Shown: positions 13,298 through 14,206 of the stretch, piece after piece | Numbering within the stretch: the stretch's first letter is position 1 | Layout: every line of letters starts with the position of its first letter | Origin: DATFWC01 sp045801465 | GTDB taxonomy: Bacteria; Pseudomonadota; Alphaproteobacteria; Rhizobiales; Xanthobacteraceae | Reading direction: 5' to 3' | Assembly: GCA_045801465.1 (NCBI GenBank) | Contig: JBJMSU010000114.1 | Location: 1-14,206 of the forward strand | DNA length: 14,206 nt | Program-made: the position numbers and the translations under genes | Notes under the pieces: model-generated | The model's input: the letters and a program-made list of their open reading frames with translations, nothing else | The model's database searches: none | Told to the model about the DNA's origin: nothing

Positions 13298-13332
13298 GCG
13301 TGGGGACGTGTGATGGAGATCACACCCCACGC
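13298..13332. terminator. 14-bp bulged hairpin between gyrA and the DUF3551-like gene
   Basis: GCGTGGG pairs with CCCACGC, then after a 3-base bulge GTGTGAT pairs with ATCACAC around a 4-base loop. It lies 39 bases after the gyrA stop codon in gyrA's direction. It may end gyrA transcription, but there is no T-tract. Confidence 0.4.
13309..13324. promoter_or_regulatory. Perfect CRP/FNR-type palindrome
   Basis: TGTGATGGAGATCACA matches the enterobacterial CRP consensus TGTGA-N6-TCACA exactly and also contains the TGAT-N4-ATCA core used by FNR/FixK-like regulators. It is 62 bases upstream of the DUF3551-like start codon, a plausible operator distance. It also forms the top of the hairpin at 13298-13332, so it may owe its symmetry to that role instead. 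Confidence 0.4.
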
Positions 13333-13371
13333 AATTTGTTGAGAAGCCGGCAAAACCGGGCGAATTTGGCC

Positions 13372-14206
13372 TCACCCCTCGCCGTTGCCGTTACCGTCCT
13401 CCTCGCCGATGCGTTCGACCGAGACCACGCGCTCGTCCTCGGCGGTATCGAACACGATCACCCCTTGGGTCGAGCGGCCGGCAATGCGGATCCCGTCCAC
13501 GCCGCAGCGGATGAGCTGGCCGCGGTTGGTGACGAGCATGATCTGATCGCTCTCCTCGACCGGGAACGACGCCACCAGCCGTCCGTTGCGCTCGGTCACC
13601 GCCATGGCGACGATGCCTTTGCCGCCGCGGCCGGTGGTCCGATACTGGTAGGACGACGAGCGCTTGCCGAAACCGCGTTCCGAGATGGTCAGGACGAACT
13701 GCTCGGCGGCCGACATGTCGACATAGCGCCGCTCTCCGAGCTCGATCGTATCGGCTGCCTCCTCCGCCTCAGTGACCTCGGCCGCCTCTTCGCCTTCGCC
13801 GCTGATGCCCCGCCGCACCGCGCTGGCGCGCTTGAGATAGGAGGCGCGCTCGTCCGCCGTGGCCTCGACGTGGCGCAGGATCGCCAGCGAAATCAGCCGG
13901 TCGTCCTTATCCAGCGCGATCCCGCGCACGCCCATGGAGGTGCGCCCCTGGAACACGCGCACGTCCGCGACCGGGAAGCGGATGCATTGACCGCCGGCGC
14001 TGGTCAGCAGCACGTCGTCGGCCTCGGTACAGATCTGCACGTCGACGATCGCCTCGCCCTCGTCGAGCTTCATGGCGATGATGCCGGAGCGGCGCACGTC
14101 GACGAAATCAGAAAGCTTATTACGCCTCACCGTGCCGCGCGTGGTGGCGAACATGACGTCGAGCTGAGCCCAGCTCGACTCATCCTCCGGCAGCGGCATG
14201 ACGGTG
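13372..14206 (-). CDS. gyrA: DNA gyrase subunit A, C-terminal part (5' end outside window)
   Basis: About 277 C-terminal residues are present. They form the last blades of the GyrA beta-pinwheel that wraps DNA and lets gyrase introduce negative supercoils. Recognisable blade repeats include VMFATTRGTVRRNKLSDF near the window edge, VLLTSAGGQCIRFPVADVRVFQGRTSMGVRGI, YQYRTTGRGGKGIVAMAV and IMLVTNRGQLIRCGVDGIRIAGRSTQGVIVF. An acidic, alanine- and glutamate-rich insert of about 55 residues (RGISGEGEEAAEVTEAEEA region) interrupts the domain, as is common in Alphaproteobacteria. The tail is acidic and Gly/Asn-rich (EEDGNGNGEG), as in many GyrA proteins. The catalytic tyrosine domain and the GyrA box of blade 1 are off the right edge. 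ParC is less likely because of the number and spacing of blades. Confidence 0.93.
   Translation of the reverse strand, partial: TVMPLPEDESSWAQLDVMFATTRGTVRRNKLSDFVDVRRSGIIAMKLDEGEAIVDVQICTEADDVLLTSAGGQCIRFPVADVRVFQGRTSMGVRGIALDKDDRLISLAILRHVEATADERASYLKRASAVRRGISGEGEEAAEVTEAEEAADTIELGERRYVDMSAAEQFVLTISERGFGKRSSSYQYRTTGRGGKGIVAMAVTERNGRLVASFPVEESDQIMLVTNRGQLIRCGVDGIRIAGRSTQGVIVFDTAEDERVVSVERIGEEDGNGNGEG

Overview
The window is GC-rich DNA typical of the Alphaproteobacteria, most likely order Hyphomicrobiales in the Bradyrhizobium / Rhodopseudomonas / Pseudolabrys neighbourhood. The basis is protein style: a DUF2842 protein, a DUF3551-type small cysteine protein, an alphaproteobacterial heme A synthase, the PAS-MCP architecture and the gyrA tail. 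No tRNA, rRNA, CRISPR array, phage gene or transposase gene was found.

Layout. Positions 1-1943 hold a PaaI-type thioesterase (minus) and an ECHDC3-like crotonase (plus), embedded in three copies of a composite palindromic repeat of about 165 bp. One end of the thioesterase gene plus its repeat is present twice in tandem (period 627 bp), and the outer copy runs off the left edge. A CoA-binding protein (1944-2528) and O-acetylhomoserine sulfhydrylase metY (2668-3951) follow on plus. A 156-bp MITE-like inverted-repeat element separates metY from a convergent minus-strand pair, ctaA then a second crotonase (5972-4112). A DUF2842 membrane protein (6115-6366) sits between two islands of degenerate GCGAAT heptamers.

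Positions 6416-8813 hold a divergent set: a rhodanese-like protein of the PQQ-associated type on minus, and a metallo-beta-lactamase-fold protein overlapping a SoxYZ-like carrier on plus. All three have export signals. This looks like the accessory set that normally accompanies periplasmic quinoprotein dehydrogenases, but no dehydrogenase, cytochrome c or pqq gene is in the window. After a 417-bp gap come an exported eight-repeat TPR protein (9231-10250), a NodB-type polysaccharide deacetylase (minus, 11375-10317) divergent from a PAS-containing methyl-accepting protein (11571-12893), a small DUF3551-like exported protein (minus, 13247-12924), and the 3' end of gyrA (minus, entering from the right edge).

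The most unusual content is the repeat biology. The 74-77-bp palindromes come in two sequence families (A and B), always paired head to head. They flank the first crotonase gene as mirror images, show compensatory changes in their stems, and end within 3-10 bases of start and stop codons. Four unrelated repeat types (A/B composite, MITE-like element, heptamer islands, nonamers at the ctaA start) occupy intergenic spaces within the first 6.5 kb. The protein-coding content is mostly ordinary housekeeping and accessory metabolism.
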